Assembly: GCA_024697225.1 (NCBI GenBank)
Contig: JAILGA010000104.1
Location: 1 to 64,000, forward strand
DNA from: Lachnospiraceae bacterium
GTDB lineage: Bacteria > Bacillota > Clostridia > Lachnospirales > Lachnospiraceae
DNA length: 64,000 bases
Reading direction: 5' to 3'
Shown one piece after another: positions 34,120-44,944 of this stretch; position 1 is the first letter of the stretch, and each line of letters begins with the position of its first letter. Under the pieces are notes generated by a model. That model saw only the letters and a program-made list of their open reading frames with translations, was not told the DNA's origin and ran no database searches. The translations under genes and the position numbers were made by a program.

Positions 34120-35730
34120 TCACTTCATCAGCATCCCGACAGCCACGGCAAGATCCGCGTTAAGCACCGGCTGGTTGATGATCCCCGGATAACCCTCCGT
34201 CGAAGCGTCGCTCTCAAATCCCATAAGATAACTCCTGCCGTATGGATTTCTGCCGCACACCGAGTGCAGATACTCGGCGATCAGCTGCGTATACTCATGG
34301 CTGTAGCTGACCCGGTCATTTATCGCGAGCACCATTATATCACGCAGCAAAAGAGTTGAACTCCCGAACGGATCATCCGCAAATCTCTCAGGATCCGTTG
34401 CAAAAGCCGAGCTGTTGGCCCTGTCAGCGATTTCCCTTGCCGATGATCTGAAGCACTCCATCAGCTTCTCACTGGCCTCTCTGTCAACAGGCTGCGTCGT
34501 TGAAAGATATGTCACGGCGCCTATGAACAGTTCCGGTTTTGAAGTGACCCTGCCGTAAAAATCCGCCGAATCACAAAAAGCGTCAATTAAATCCCTGTAT
34601 TCCTCCCCGCCGGTTGCCCTGTAGAGCTCGGCAGCAGCCGCAAAAGCCTCATCTCCGGGCTTGTTGCCCACGGCCTGCATATACCATGAGAGAGCCCTGT
34701 CCGCGGCTCTTAAGGCTTTAGTTGCAAAGATCTGGTCAACCCGTCTGTAATCATAACTGAACTTGGCAAGCGCTGTTGCAAAAGCAGCACTTGCGGCGGG
34801 ATCCACTCCCTGTACCTCAACGGGTGCCGCAAGCAGGTTAGACCCGTCATCTCCTATGGTATAGGCAGCCGCATAAACACCCCCGGAATCCGCATCCTGC
34901 ATCTTCATCAGCCAGCTTACTTCGATAAGACATTCATCGAGCAGATCGGATACCCCGTTTCCGCTCTCGGGGATCCCCGTATCATCACCGAAAGCCTCAG
35001 GCGCAGACTCATACGCGAGCAACAGCCTTGATACGGCATCGGCGCCGTCGGCGGAAAACCTGTCTGCACGCCCGTCCATATGCCAGCCGCCGGTCACATC
35101 TATCGTTCTGTCTGTACCGGCTATCACCGCATCGGTGGTATGGCAAACGCTGTGAGCCTCCTCGCCGGCATATTCGCGTGTTATGGCAATACCGCAGCGG
35201 TTTATGTAGTACCTGCGCATCACCATGTCCCTGATGGTCCTGTAGCCGTCAGGAAGTATTGCAAATGGCTCGGACTCTCCCATCCACTCCGCACTCAGAT
35301 AATATACACCGGGTTCCGTAAGTGATGAAAAATCACCTACACCTATGCTCTCATCGTGGCGAGAGCGGTTAACCTCACCGGAGAAGACAATCTCCCCCGT
35401 CTCGTCATTTTTCACCTCATATGAAGTCGGTATGACATCACCCACAAAAACCGCCGTCTTAGAAGCTTCTGCGTCATAACCGTTCATATCCACCAGGATC
35501 CCGGGAATCTGGGCGGCATATCCGTCAAAAGAGGCAAAAGACACCGACGGAGCAGAGGCCTCCCGCCCCTGCTCCGCACGTACAGCTTTGTCCTCGGTCT
35601 GTTCCCTGTTTATTTCCTCTGCCCTGTCATCACCCGGTATACGCGTATCGGACAGAGCCCCGCATCCCGCGAGTACAGCCGTCAGAGACAGGCATAGAAG
35701 AACATTTTTGATCCTGCCGCCGTAAAACAT
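34120..35730 (-). CDS. GH9-like lipoprotein lacking the catalytic residues
   Basis: A 536-residue protein with a lipoprotein signal peptide (lipobox LAGC, residues 20-23), an Ig-like domain near 60-155 and a glycoside-hydrolase-9-type helical barrel. Family landmarks are clear: LLLAYESAPEAF, IPESGNGVSDLLDE and the late CGRNPYGRSYLMGF. However, the motif that is normally GWHDAGD reads GWHMDGR near residue 213, and the C-terminal NE(V/A) acid motif reads NQPVLNAD near 521, so the aspartate pair and the acid glutamate appear lost. The PHHR segment is also absent. It is probably a carbohydrate-binding or regulatory pseudoenzyme at the cell surface, or has a different mechanism. It starts 8 bp after the hydratase stop. 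Confidence 0.82.
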   Translation of the reverse strand: MFYGGRIKNVLLCLSLTAVLAGCGALSDTRIPGDDRAEEINREQTEDKAVRAEQGREASAPSVSFASFDGYAAQIPGILVDMNGYDAEASKTAVFVGDVIPTSYEVKNDETGEIVFSGEVNRSRHDESIGVGDFSSLTEPGVYYLSAEWMGESEPFAILPDGYRTIRDMVMRRYYINRCGIAITREYAGEEAHSVCHTTDAVIAGTDRTIDVTGGWHMDGRADRFSADGADAVSRLLLAYESAPEAFGDDTGIPESGNGVSDLLDECLIEVSWLMKMQDADSGGVYAAAYTIGDDGSNLLAAPVEVQGVDPAASAAFATALAKFSYDYRRVDQIFATKALRAADRALSWYMQAVGNKPGDEAFAAAAELYRATGGEEYRDLIDAFCDSADFYGRVTSKPELFIGAVTYLSTTQPVDREASEKLMECFRSSAREIADRANSSAFATDPERFADDPFGSSTLLLRDIMVLAINDRVSYSHEYTQLIAEYLHSVCGRNPYGRSYLMGFESDASTEGYPGIINQPVLNADLAVAVGMLMK

Positions 35731-35738
35731 CGGGGATC

Positions 35739-38060
35739 TCAGCCCTTTGAAGCCCTCAGTAGTCCGTTGTTGTAATTGATCAGGCAGCCGTCCAGAATGA
35801 TCTGACGCTCTTCATCCGTCAGGTCACCGACCGTCAGATCAAAAGCCTTTAATCCGCCATCCGTCACCGCGTACGCAGTAACCCTGTCCAGACTCTCCTC
35901 AACCATCTTTCTGATACCCGGTATAAAGACCCAGTCCAGATTCCTGAATGGCAGTTCGCCCTGCTCTATTACAAAGGGCAGCATACCCCAGTTTATGAGA
36001 TTCGAGCGGTAGCGCTTGGTAGCATATTCATTTGCGATATTTGCACATGCTCCCAGCACTCTCTGGCACGATGCGGCCTGTTCCCTCGCAGAGCCGTCTC
36101 CCGGTTTCACCGCAAAAATGGTTGAGCCTATGCCCGTATTCTCCCTGTCAATATCAGGATACTTCTCCATTACGGTCTTCACGGCGTCCGCTATATCGCC
36201 CTGCATATCCCCAAGGGCCTTTCCGTCGCGCCGCGCGGTCTCAAAAGCATATACCTCCTTAGCCCTTCCCACGTACTCCGGATCTTTTCTCGAGAGAGTA
36301 AACTCTGCGAGTCCAAGAGGATTGGATCTGTAGGATGAGGTCTCACCCGAAGGTATCAGCTCATCCGTCGTGGTCACCGGATCATGTATCTCCGATACGA
36401 CCTTAAGGAGCAGATTGTCAGTAAGCGCCACCATCTTCGGCCAGTCCTTGATATTGGGTCCAAGAACCAGTTCGGTCTCCGGTGATGCTTCGCCGTGGGA
36501 ATCAAACACACGGTTTTTGTAGATATCAGCATCAAAGAAATATTTGTACTTCTTTATCTCCCCGTCAAATTCCGTCGCCGGCGTGAGAATACCTTTATTT
36601 GCCGCGGTAGCCGCGATGGATCTCGCATCCATCAGTGCAACGGAGGCAACCTGGCCGTTCTGTATCTTTGAGCCCTCGCGGTTGGGGAAATTTCTCGTTG
36701 AATGGCGGATGGAGAATGCGTTGTTTGAAGGTGTATCGCCTGCTCCGAAGCAGGGGCCGCAGAAGGCCGTCTTTAAGATGGCGCCGGTCTTCAATATCTG
36801 TGCCGCCACTCCGTTTTTCAGAAGCTCCATGTATATGGGTGTGGACGCCGGATATACGGAAAGAGTGAAGGCATCGCTTCCGATGTCTTTTCCGGCGAGG
36901 ATATCCGCGGCAGCGCATATGTTCTCAAAACCGCCGCCTGCACAGCCTGCGATGATACCCTGGTCAACCATGAGTTTACCGTTCTTCACCTTGTCACGAA
37001 GCGAATAGGAAACCTTGTCACCGAAGCTCACACGCGCCCGTTTTTCGGTTTCGGCAAGAATGTCGTCAAGGTTGGCATTCAGTTCGTCTATCGTATAGGC
37101 ATTGCTGGGATGGAAAGGCATGGCGATCATCGGACGTATCGAGGAGAGATCCACCCTTACAAGTCCGTCGTAGTATGCCACTTCTCCCGGCCTCAGTTCC
37201 CTAAAATCCCCGGCTCTGCCGTGTACCTCATAGTATTCCTTAATCTCGTCATCAGTCTGCCATACCGAGGACAGACAGGTCGTCTCCGTGGTCATAACAT
37301 CGATGCCGATGCGGAAATCCGCAGACAGTTTTTCCACACCCGGTCCCACAAACTCCATGACCTTATTCTTGACATATCCGGATTCAAAGACGGCGCCGAT
37401 AATGGCTATGGCGACATCCTGCGGACCCACGCCCTTTACAGGCTCGCCGTCCAGATAAATCGCGACAACTCCGGGACGTTTGATATCCCAGGTCTGTCCC
37501 AGAAGCTGCTTTACAAGCTCCGGGCCGCCCTCGCCCACGGCCATGGTGCCCAGGGCTCCGTATCTCGTGTGGGAATCACTTCCCAGTATCATGCCGCCGC
37601 ACTCTGAGAGCATTTCTCTGGCATACTGGTGAATGACCGCCTGATGCGGCGGAACATATACACCACCGTATTTCTTTGCGGCGGAGAGTCCGAATACATG
37701 ATCGTCCTCATTGATGGTTCCGCCCACGGCACAAAGCGAATTATGGCAGTTTGTCAGTACATAGGGCATCGGAAAACGCTCGAGACCTGATGCTCTCGCA
37801 GTCTGGATAATACCCACATAGGTTATGTCATGGGATGTGAGCTTATCGAATCTTATCTTCAGATCATCGCTCTCATCCTCCCCTTTATTATGCTTTGCAA
37901 GGATCCCTGCCGCTATGGTCTCCTTCCTTGCCCTGTCTTTTTCCACCGGTTCGCCGGTGCGGCCTGATATCACCGCAGCCGCTTCATCCGAATCCTCGAC
38001 GACGAGATATCCGTCGACAAGATATGCTCCCCTGCCTTCAAGTACGGTTACTGCTGCCAT
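35739..38060 (-). CDS. aconitase-family hydratase
   Basis: A cytoplasmic [4Fe-4S] hydratase of the aconitase/isopropylmalate isomerase superfamily, about 773 residues. It has the substrate loop [13 protein letters not shown] near residue 155, cluster cysteines in [14 protein letters not shown] near 425, and the swivelling C-terminal domain with [11 protein letters not shown] near 695. Length and sequence style match the stand-alone hydratase type rather than housekeeping AcnA/AcnB, so citrate isomerisation is possible but not certain. The start was set at [10 protein letters not shown], just after AAAGAGGA; the track start 24 bp upstream overlaps the glycogen phosphorylase stop by 4 bp. Co-transcription with glgP is likely. 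Confidence 0.87.
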   Translation of the reverse strand: MAAVTVLEGRGAYLVDGYLVVEDSDEAAAVISGRTGEPVEKDRARKETIAAGILAKHNKGEDESDDLKIRFDKLTSHDITYVGIIQTARASGLERFPMPYVLTNCHNSLCAVGGTINEDDHVFGLSAAKKYGGVYVPPHQAVIHQYAREMLSECGGMILGSDSHTRYGALGTMAVGEGGPELVKQLLGQTWDIKRPGVVAIYLDGEPVKGVGPQDVAIAIIGAVFESGYVKNKVMEFVGPGVEKLSADFRIGIDVMTTETTCLSSVWQTDDEIKEYYEVHGRAGDFRELRPGEVAYYDGLVRVDLSSIRPMIAMPFHPSNAYTIDELNANLDDILAETEKRARVSFGDKVSYSLRDKVKNGKLMVDQGIIAGCAGGGFENICAAADILAGKDIGSDAFTLSVYPASTPIYMELLKNGVAAQILKTGAILKTAFCGPCFGAGDTPSNNAFSIRHSTRNFPNREGSKIQNGQVASVALMDARSIAATAANKGILTPATEFDGEIKKYKYFFDADIYKNRVFDSHGEASPETELVLGPNIKDWPKMVALTDNLLLKVVSEIHDPVTTTDELIPSGETSSYRSNPLGLAEFTLSRKDPEYVGRAKEVYAFETARRDGKALGDMQGDIADAVKTVMEKYPDIDRENTGIGSTIFAVKPGDGSAREQAASCQRVLGACANIANEYATKRYRSNLINWGMLPFVIEQGELPFRNLDWVFIPGIRKMVEESLDRVTAYAVTDGGLKAFDLTVGDLTDEERQIILDGCLINYNNGLLRASKG

Positions 38061-38080
38061 TTCATTCCTCTTTCCATAAC

Positions 38081-40588
38081 TCACATTTGTACTTTATCAA
38101 GATGCCAGATCTCGTCCACATATTCCTGGATCGTGCGGTCTGACGAGAACTTTCCGGCGCAGGCCGTGTTCATCATGGCCATCTTTGCCCAGCGCTTCTT
38201 GTCCTTGTAGGCGATCGAGATCTCCTGCTGTGCCTCCGCATAGGATTCGAAATCCTTGAGGATGAAGTAGGTATCCGCTCTCGATGAATTCTGGGTGTTG
38301 AGCAGTGAATTGTACAGAGGTCTGAACAGCTCCCTGTCGCTGTCGAATGTTCCGTCCACAAGCTGATCCAGCACTCTGTGGACATTGGGGTTGTTCCTGT
38401 AGATCTCCTCCGGATTGTATCCGCCGTGCTGCTCGAAGTTTATGACTTCGTCTGAGGAGAGGCCGAAGATCACTGCGTTCTCCTCGCCGACCTCCTTGAC
38501 TATCTCCACATTTGCGCCGTCCATCGTACCGATGGTGACAGCGCCGTTGAGCATCATCTTCATATTGCCGGTGCCGCTGGCCTCCTTGGAAGCCGTGGAT
38601 ATCTGTTCTGAAACATCCGCTGCCGCAAAGATGATCTCGGCGTTGGAAACTCTGTAATCCTCGATGAAGACGACCTTCAGTTTGTCATTGACATCGGGAT
38701 CGTTGTTGATGACATCTGCCACGGAGTTGATGAGCTTTATCGTGAGCTTGGCATTGGCGTAGCCCGCGGCCGCCTTTGCACCGAAGATGTATGTCTTCGG
38801 GAAGAAGTCTGTGCCGGGGTGATCCTTGATCATGTTATAGATATGTATGACATGAAGTATGTTGAGGAGCTGTCTCTTGTACTCGTGAAGCCTCTTGACC
38901 TGCACGTCAAAGATGGAATCAGGATCGATCTCTACGCCGTTATGTGCCTTGACATACTTGGCAAGACGGACCTTGTTCTTCTTCTTGATGCTCATGAACT
39001 CCTTCTGGGCATCGCGGTCATCCACAAACTCCTTTAGCTTTCCGATCTGTGAAAGATCCGTGATCCAGCCCTCGCCGATCTTCTCGTTGAGCCAGTCGGA
39101 GAGAAGTTCGTTGCCGTGTGCAAGGAATCTGCGCTGTGTAATGCCGTTCGTCTTGTTGTTGAACTTCTTGGGCATCATCTCGTAGAAATCCTTGAGTTCC
39201 TGTTTCTTCAGGATCTCGGTATGAAGTGCGGCAACGCCGTTGACGGAATAGCTGCCCGCGATGGCAAGATGTGCCATTTTTACCTGATTATCATAAAGGA
39301 TCGCCATCTTCCTGATCTTCTCGGATACATCAAGACCCGGAGTTGCGGCATACTTCTTCATGATCTGGTCCACAAAGCGGCGGTTGATCTCGTCAACGAT
39401 CTGATAGATGCGGGGAAGGAGCCTCTGGAACAGGTCGATGGGCCACTTCTCAAGCGCCTCTGCCATGATGGTATGATTGGTGTAGCAGCAGGTCTTTATG
39501 GTGATATTCCACGCGGCATCCCATGTGAGTCCGTGCACGTCCATAAGATTGCGCATAAGCTCTGCCACAGCCACAGTGGGGTGCGTGTCATTGAGCTGGA
39601 ACACATTCTTCTCATAGAACTTCTTTATGTCCTTGTGATGCCTTAAATATCTCTCTATAGCCTCCTGCACGGATGCGGAGATAAAGAAGTACTGCTGCTT
39701 CAAGCGCAGCTCCTTACCTGAGACGTGATTATCATTGGGATAAAGCACATCACAGAGCTGGCTCGCAAGGTTTGCTTCCTCAACTGCCTTCTGGTAATCA
39801 CCTTTGTCAAAAGAGTCAAGATGGAAGCGTTCCATGGGCTGCGCGTCCCAGATCCTGAGAGTCGCCACAAAGCCGTTGCCGTAGCCCACGACAGGCAGAT
39901 CATAGGGAACCGCCTTTACGGCCTGATATCCCTTGTGCTCAAAAACTATCCTTCCGTTCTCATCGGTATAGGAATTGACATATCCGCCAAATCTTACCTC
40001 TTTTGCATACTCGGGTCTGGGAAGCTCGAAGGGATTGCCGTTATCCAGCCAGTTATCGGGCTTTTCCACCTGATAACCGTTTACGATCTTCTGTCTGAAC
40101 ATACCGTAGCGGTACCTTATGCCGCAGCCGTATGCCATGTAACCCAGGGTGGCAAGAGAATCGAGGAAGCACGCCGCGAGACGTCCCAGGCCGCCGTTTC
40201 CGAGTGCCGGGTCCGGCTCCTCGTCCTCAACAGCGTTAATGTCAACGCCAAGCTCATCAAGTGCCTCTCTGACAGCCTTGTATGCCCGCATGTTGATGAG
40301 ATCGTTGCCGAGAGCGCGGCCCATCAGGAATTCCATGGACATATAATATACGATCTTCACATCCTGCTCTATGGAAGAGCGCTGGGAAGTGATCCACATA
40401 TCGACGATCTGGTCCTTAAGGGCATAGGATACAGCCTGGAACAGCTGCTGCCCCGTTGCCTCCTCGATCGTCTTTCTGAAGAGAGTCTTGACATTGTACA
40501 GTACGCTTCTCTTAAAGAGTTCCTTGTCAAATTCGTCTCTCTTTGTGACTATGTCGGTGTTCTTCTGATTATCTTTTTTCTTTTCCAT
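38081..40588 (-). CDS. glgP: glycogen/starch phosphorylase
   Basis: Releases glucose-1-phosphate from alpha-1,4-glucans with phosphate; a PLP-dependent GT35 enzyme of the cytoplasm. It is 835 residues, full length. The PLP-lysine motif [15 protein letters not shown] is near residue 670, with [15 protein letters not shown] near 85, [15 protein letters not shown] near 130 and the active-site region [11 protein letters not shown] near 640. It has an AGAGGAG site. It heads a probable five-gene operon continuing into the hydratase, GH9-like lipoprotein, alpha/beta hydrolase and MurF-like genes. The ileS terminator lies just upstream. Confidence 0.97.
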   Translation of the reverse strand: MEKKKDNQKNTDIVTKRDEFDKELFKRSVLYNVKTLFRKTIEEATGQQLFQAVSYALKDQIVDMWITSQRSSIEQDVKIVYYMSMEFLMGRALGNDLINMRAYKAVREALDELGVDINAVEDEEPDPALGNGGLGRLAACFLDSLATLGYMAYGCGIRYRYGMFRQKIVNGYQVEKPDNWLDNGNPFELPRPEYAKEVRFGGYVNSYTDENGRIVFEHKGYQAVKAVPYDLPVVGYGNGFVATLRIWDAQPMERFHLDSFDKGDYQKAVEEANLASQLCDVLYPNDNHVSGKELRLKQQYFFISASVQEAIERYLRHHKDIKKFYEKNVFQLNDTHPTVAVAELMRNLMDVHGLTWDAAWNITIKTCCYTNHTIMAEALEKWPIDLFQRLLPRIYQIVDEINRRFVDQIMKKYAATPGLDVSEKIRKMAILYDNQVKMAHLAIAGSYSVNGVAALHTEILKKQELKDFYEMMPKKFNNKTNGITQRRFLAHGNELLSDWLNEKIGEGWITDLSQIGKLKEFVDDRDAQKEFMSIKKKNKVRLAKYVKAHNGVEIDPDSIFDVQVKRLHEYKRQLLNILHVIHIYNMIKDHPGTDFFPKTYIFGAKAAAGYANAKLTIKLINSVADVINNDPDVNDKLKVVFIEDYRVSNAEIIFAAADVSEQISTASKEASGTGNMKMMLNGAVTIGTMDGANVEIVKEVGEENAVIFGLSSDEVINFEQHGGYNPEEIYRNNPNVHRVLDQLVDGTFDSDRELFRPLYNSLLNTQNSSRADTYFILKDFESYAEAQQEISIAYKDKKRWAKMAMMNTACAGKFSSDRTIQEYVDEIWHLDKVQM

Positions 40589-40640
40589 GAACCTGCTCCT
40601 CTTTGTGTTGAAAGATAGTTGACAGTCCCGTTTATTCTAA

Positions 40641-40684
40641 CATCAAAACCCCTGTGAGGCAACTGTCCCACAGGGGTTTTGTTT
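40641..40684 (-). terminator. terminator of ileS
   Basis: On the minus strand AAAACCCCTGTG and CACAGGGGTTTT form a 12-bp stem with an 11-12 base loop and a short T run, 14 bp after the ileS stop codon. Confidence 0.85.
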
Positions 40685-40694
40685 CACATCCGTC

Positions 40695-43600
40695 CTATTT
40701 TTTCCGTACTCCGAGCGTCACCCTGTCCTCTCCGAAATCCCACTCCTTCGCGCCGGGAAGAGCCGCATCGTATGAGATGCCATCGGCGAGCACCTTGACC
40801 GAGATTGCCCGGGAATTGGCCTTTACGACCTCCGCGACTTTCTCGCTTCCGGTTACGGAAACATCTATGCGGTCCATAACCTCAAATCCGGAATCCTTGC
40901 GCATATTCTGGAGTTTGGAAATGACCTCGTTCACTATGCCCTCATCCACAAGCTCCTTTGTGAGCTTTGTGTCAAGGACGGTCGTGATACCGTAGTCCTC
41001 CATTGACACATAGCCTTCCTTCTGCGTCATCTCGATGAGAAGGTCATCCTTTGTAAGCTCAACTGCATTGCCGTTCACATCAAGCTTCAGCACACCCGAT
41101 GCACCAAGCTCATCCATGGCCGCATTGCCGTCGATCTCCTTCAGCTTTCCGCCTATGGCACCCACGAGCTTTCCGTACTTGGGTCCCACTGTCTTTAGCT
41201 GCGGCTTGAAGCTGTAGCTTGTGAATTCCCTGACGTCCTCGGCAAATACGAGTTCCTTGACATTTAATTCCTCGCGGATTATGGCCTCGTACATATCGTT
41301 GCCCTTCACGGTGCAGTTTGCGTACTTCGACTCATCCATACGCACAAACATCCTTCCGATAGGCTGACGGTTCTTGATATTGGCGGTATTCCTGGCAGAT
41401 CTGCCGAGGACCACGATATCTCTCGCAAGCTCCATGTCATCCTCAAGCTTCCTGTCGATGAGCGATGCATCCGCCGCGGGATAATCGCAGAGATGAACGC
41501 TCGCGGGAGCATCAGGATAACTGTTGCACACCAGATTCCGGTAGATCGCCTCGGTCATGAACGGGATCATGGGAGCCGCAGTCTTGGAGAACTCAACCAG
41601 GCATGTATACAGCGTCATGTAGGCATTTATCTTGTCCTGCTCCATGCCCTTTGCCCAGAATCTCTCGCGGCATCTGCGCACATACCAGTTGGAGAGATCG
41701 TCCACAAATGCGGCGAGTTTCTTTCCTGCCTCCGGTATGCGGTAATTCTCAAGATCCTTATCGACACCTTCGATTACGGTATTTAGTCTCGAGAGGATCC
41801 AGAGATCCATGACCTCGAGTTTGTCCTTCTCCAGTTTGTATTTGCCGGCATCAAAGCCATCGATATTGGCATAGAGCACGAAGAATGCATAGGTGTTCCA
41901 AAGAGTTCCCAGAAAGCCTCTCTGCCCCTCAAGAACAGCCTTGCCGGAAAATCTTGAGGGAAGCCAGGGTGCGCTGTTGGTGTAGAAATACCACCTGATC
42001 GCATCGGCACCGTAAGTCTCGAGTGCCTCAAAGGGATCCACCGCGTTGCCCTTGGATTTGCTCATCTTCTGGCCGTTCTCGTCCTGAACGAGCCCCAGGA
42101 CTATTACGTTTTTGAAGGCTGGCTTGTTGAAAAGCAGTGTTGCCTCCGCATGCAGCGAATAGAACCAGCCTCTTGTCTGGTCGACCGCCTCCGAGATGAA
42201 CTGGGCGGGAAACTGCTTTTCGAACAGATCCTTATTTTCAAACGGATAGTGGAGCTGCGCAAAAGGCATGGCACCGGAGTCAAAGCAGCAGTCGATGACC
42301 TCCGGCACTCTCTTCATATCCTTGCCGCACTTGTCGCACTTTATCACATATCTGTCGATGTATGGCCTGTGAAGCTCTGTACTCTCAGCTGAAGCATCGC
42401 CGGTCTTCTCAGCGAGTTCCTTCCTGCTTCCTATCGCAGTCTGGTTTCCGCAGTCCGGACACTCCCAGATATTGAGTGGAGTTCCCCAATAACGGTTCCT
42501 TGAGATTCCCCAGTCCTGGATGTTCTCGAGCCAGTCGCCAAAACGTCCCTCGCCTATCGACTGCGGGATCCAGTTGATCTCCTTGTTGTTCCTTATAAGG
42601 TCGTCCTTTACCGCTGTAACCTTTATGAACCAGGACGAGCGCGCATAATAGATCAGCGGCGTTCCGCAGCGCCAGCAGTGAGGATAGTCATGCTCGAATT
42701 TCGGAGCCGAGAACAGCTGTCCTCTCCTGTCGAGGTCCTTTAAAACCTCGGGATCGGCGCTGATTGCACCCTCTTCCATCTCTTTTTCCGTCGGCTTGCA
42801 GCGCATGCCCGCAAAAGGAGTCTCGTCGATGAGTTTGCCCTGCTCATCGACCATCTGTACGAGAGGAAGATCGTAGGTGCGTCCGACCCTCGCGTCATCC
42901 TCACCGAAGGCAGGCGCGATATGGACTATACCGGTACCGTCATTCATCGTGACATAGTTATCGCACACCACGTAGAAGCCCTTCTTGTGCTGGCGCTCGG
43001 CATCGTTTGCCGCGCACTCATAGAGAGGCTCATACTCCCTGCGCTCAAGGTCCTTTCCGGTCATGGTCTCAAGGATTTCATATGCCGGTGCCGCATCGGC
43101 CCCGTCTTCCGTCTTACCCGCCGCGGCCGAAAGCACCGTATCGGCGAGTGCTTTTGCGAGATAGTATGTGTTGCCGTCGACGCATTTTGCCTTGATATAG
43201 GTCTCGTCGGGATTGACGCACAGCGCAACGTTGGAAGGCAGTGTCCAGGGTGTCGTGGTCCATGCAAGGAAATATGCGTCCTCGCCCCTGACCCTGAATC
43301 TGACCGTTGCCGAGCGCTCCTTAAGCTTCTTGTATCCCTGCGCCACCTCATGTGATGAGAGCGGCGTCCCGCAGCGCGGGCAGTAAGGAACAACCTTAAA
43401 CCCCTTGTAGAGCAGGCCCTTGTCCCAGATCTCCTTTAACGCCCACCACTCCGATTCGATGAAATTGTCATCATAAGTGATATAGGGGTGATCCATGTCC
43501 GCCCAGAAACCCACTGTGCCGGAGAAATCCTCCCACATGCCCTTGTACTTCCAGACGCTCTCCTTGCACTTTTTTATAAAAGGTTCGATCCCGTAGGCCT

Positions 43601-43925
43601 CGATCTGATCCTTGCCCTCGATGCCAAGTGCCTTTTCCACTTCAAGCTCAACCGGCAGACCGTGAGTATCCCATCCGGCCTTTCTCGGAACATCATAGCC
43701 CTTCATGGTGCGGTATCTGGGGATCATGTCCTTAATGGCACGTGTAAGCACATGCCCGATATGAGGCTTACCATTGGCGGTGGGAGGTCCGTCATAGAAC
43801 ATATACATGGGGCTTCCCTCGCGGATCCTGATGGATTCGCCGAAGACATCCCCGTCCTTCCAGAATTTCTCGATCTCCTTCTCACGCTCTACGTACCTGT
43901 TGTCGGTTTCCACCTTGGAATACAT
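40695..43925 (-). CDS. ileS: isoleucyl-tRNA synthetase, long (type 2-like) form
   Basis: Charges tRNA-Ile with isoleucine. It is a class I synthetase of 1076 residues. The signature PPTANGKPHIGHVLT is near residue 57, the editing (CP1) domain lies between about 185 and 400 with WTTTPWTLPSNVAL, and the KMSKS loop QKMSKSKGNAV is near 620, followed by the anticodon-binding and C-terminal domains. Two CxxC pairs (CPRCG near 180 and CPDCG/CDKCG near 490-530) occur in the catalytic half. The length and style fit the type 2 (eukaryote-like) IleRS group, which is often less sensitive to mupirocin; that property is not testable here. The leader is only about 100 bp and shows no T-box. Confidence 0.96.
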   Translation of the reverse strand: MYSKVETDNRYVEREKEIEKFWKDGDVFGESIRIREGSPMYMFYDGPPTANGKPHIGHVLTRAIKDMIPRYRTMKGYDVPRKAGWDTHGLPVELEVEKALGIEGKDQIEAYGIEPFIKKCKESVWKYKGMWEDFSGTVGFWADMDHPYITYDDNFIESEWWALKEIWDKGLLYKGFKVVPYCPRCGTPLSSHEVAQGYKKLKERSATVRFRVRGEDAYFLAWTTTPWTLPSNVALCVNPDETYIKAKCVDGNTYYLAKALADTVLSAAAGKTEDGADAAPAYEILETMTGKDLERREYEPLYECAANDAERQHKKGFYVVCDNYVTMNDGTGIVHIAPAFGEDDARVGRTYDLPLVQMVDEQGKLIDETPFAGMRCKPTEKEMEEGAISADPEVLKDLDRRGQLFSAPKFEHDYPHCWRCGTPLIYYARSSWFIKVTAVKDDLIRNNKEINWIPQSIGEGRFGDWLENIQDWGISRNRYWGTPLNIWECPDCGNQTAIGSRKELAEKTGDASAESTELHRPYIDRYVIKCDKCGKDMKRVPEVIDCCFDSGAMPFAQLHYPFENKDLFEKQFPAQFISEAVDQTRGWFYSLHAEATLLFNKPAFKNVIVLGLVQDENGQKMSKSKGNAVDPFEALETYGADAIRWYFYTNSAPWLPSRFSGKAVLEGQRGFLGTLWNTYAFFVLYANIDGFDAGKYKLEKDKLEVMDLWILSRLNTVIEGVDKDLENYRIPEAGKKLAAFVDDLSNWYVRRCRERFWAKGMEQDKINAYMTLYTCLVEFSKTAAPMIPFMTEAIYRNLVCNSYPDAPASVHLCDYPAADASLIDRKLEDDMELARDIVVLGRSARNTANIKNRQPIGRMFVRMDESKYANCTVKGNDMYEAIIREELNVKELVFAEDVREFTSYSFKPQLKTVGPKYGKLVGAIGGKLKEIDGNAAMDELGASGVLKLDVNGNAVELTKDDLLIEMTQKEGYVSMEDYGITTVLDTKLTKELVDEGIVNEVISKLQNMRKDSGFEVMDRIDVSVTGSEKVAEVVKANSRAISVKVLADGISYDAALPGAKEWDFGEDRVTLGVRKK

Positions 43926-43993
43926 ATGACCACCTCTCTATACATATATTTCAAGTCAAAACAATCTATTTATTTTATTTTTTTTGATCCGTA

Positions 43994-44023
43994 TTGTCAA
44001 GGCACGAAGAAGCATAGTATAAT
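43994..44023 (+). promoter_or_regulatory. promoter of nudC placed for a leaderless transcript
   Basis: TTGTCA (43994-43999) and TATAAT (44018-44023) with an 18-bp spacer. Only six bases separate the -10 from the start codon, so the expected transcription start falls on the A of the ATG. No ribosome site precedes this ATG. Confidence 0.7.
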
Positions 44024-44029
44024 CATTCC

Positions 44030-44932
44030 ATGCTGCAGGATATCTTGCCTCACAGGCTTAACAACGAATACCGTCCGGTCCCGCCCTCGGATGACGATCT
44101 CGTATTTGTCTTCTCCGAAAAGGGGACGAATGCGATGCTGCGCGCCTTTGACGACAACGGGCATCTTCTCGACCGGCCCGTTACCGATGAGTATCCTGTC
44201 ATACCCAGGCTGCTCTTTCCCCGTATCCTGGATTACAGGCAAAATGTCCCGGAGAGGATATCTTCTCTCATCTGGCTGTTTTCAATCGATGACTGTCAGG
44301 TATTTCTTGATGCGGGCCCCGATCCGGTGCTGATCCCCGGATATGCCTGGCTCCCGACAAAGCTGTTCAGGCGCGGGATCCCTGCGGAATTCTCATATGC
44401 CGGTGCAACAGCCTGGCATCTGAAGGAATGGTATATATCAAGCCGTTTCTGCGGCCGCTGCGGTGCCCCGATGAGACCCGACAGGAAAGAGCGCGCCATG
44501 CGCTGCACCTCCTGCGGAAGCATAGTCTATCCACGCATCAATCCCGCCGTGATAATAGGCGTGATAAAGTATGACAGCATCCTGCTCACCAGATATGCCA
44601 ACAGACCCTATAAAGGCCGCGCCATGATAGCTGGCTACTGCGAGATAGGAGAGACCCCCGAGCAGACAGTCGCCCGTGAAGTCATGGAGGAGGCCGGTCT
44701 CAGAGTCTGTGATATAAAGTACTACAAGTCCCAGCCCTGGGGCTTCGATTGCGGTCTGCTGCTCGGCTACTACTGCCGGGCAGTTGACAGCGACATCAGA
44801 ATGGAGACCGATGAACTTTCAGAGGCCTACTGGTGCAGGCGCTCCGATATAGGCAATGTGCCCGGCACCTCAAGTCTGACCAACGATATGATCATTAATT
44901 TCAGAGACAACGGAGCTGACTGTATCAGCTGA
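44030..44932 (+). CDS. nudC: NAD+ diphosphatase / NADH pyrophosphatase-like Nudix hydrolase
   Basis: Cleaves NAD(H) to NMN(H) and AMP, and in other bacteria removes NAD caps from RNA. It is 300 residues. An N-terminal beta domain is followed by a zinc ribbon CGRCGAP...CTSCG near residues 140-165 and the Nudix domain. The Nudix box GYCEIGETPEQTVAREVMEE spans about 203-225, and an SQPWGF motif, the NudC specificity signature SQPWPF(P)xS-like, follows near 238. It appears to be translated from a leaderless mRNA. The YicI-like alpha-xylosidase gene starts 12 bp after its stop and probably shares its transcript. Confidence 0.92.
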   Translation: MLQDILPHRLNNEYRPVPPSDDDLVFVFSEKGTNAMLRAFDDNGHLLDRPVTDEYPVIPRLLFPRILDYRQNVPERISSLIWLFSIDDCQVFLDAGPDPVLIPGYAWLPTKLFRRGIPAEFSYAGATAWHLKEWYISSRFCGRCGAPMRPDRKERAMRCTSCGSIVYPRINPAVIIGVIKYDSILLTRYANRPYKGRAMIAGYCEIGETPEQTVAREVMEEAGLRVCDIKYYKSQPWGFDCGLLLGYYCRAVDSDIRMETDELSEAYWCRRSDIGNVPGTSSLTNDMIINFRDNGADCIS

Positions 44933-44944
44933 CAGGAGAACAAA

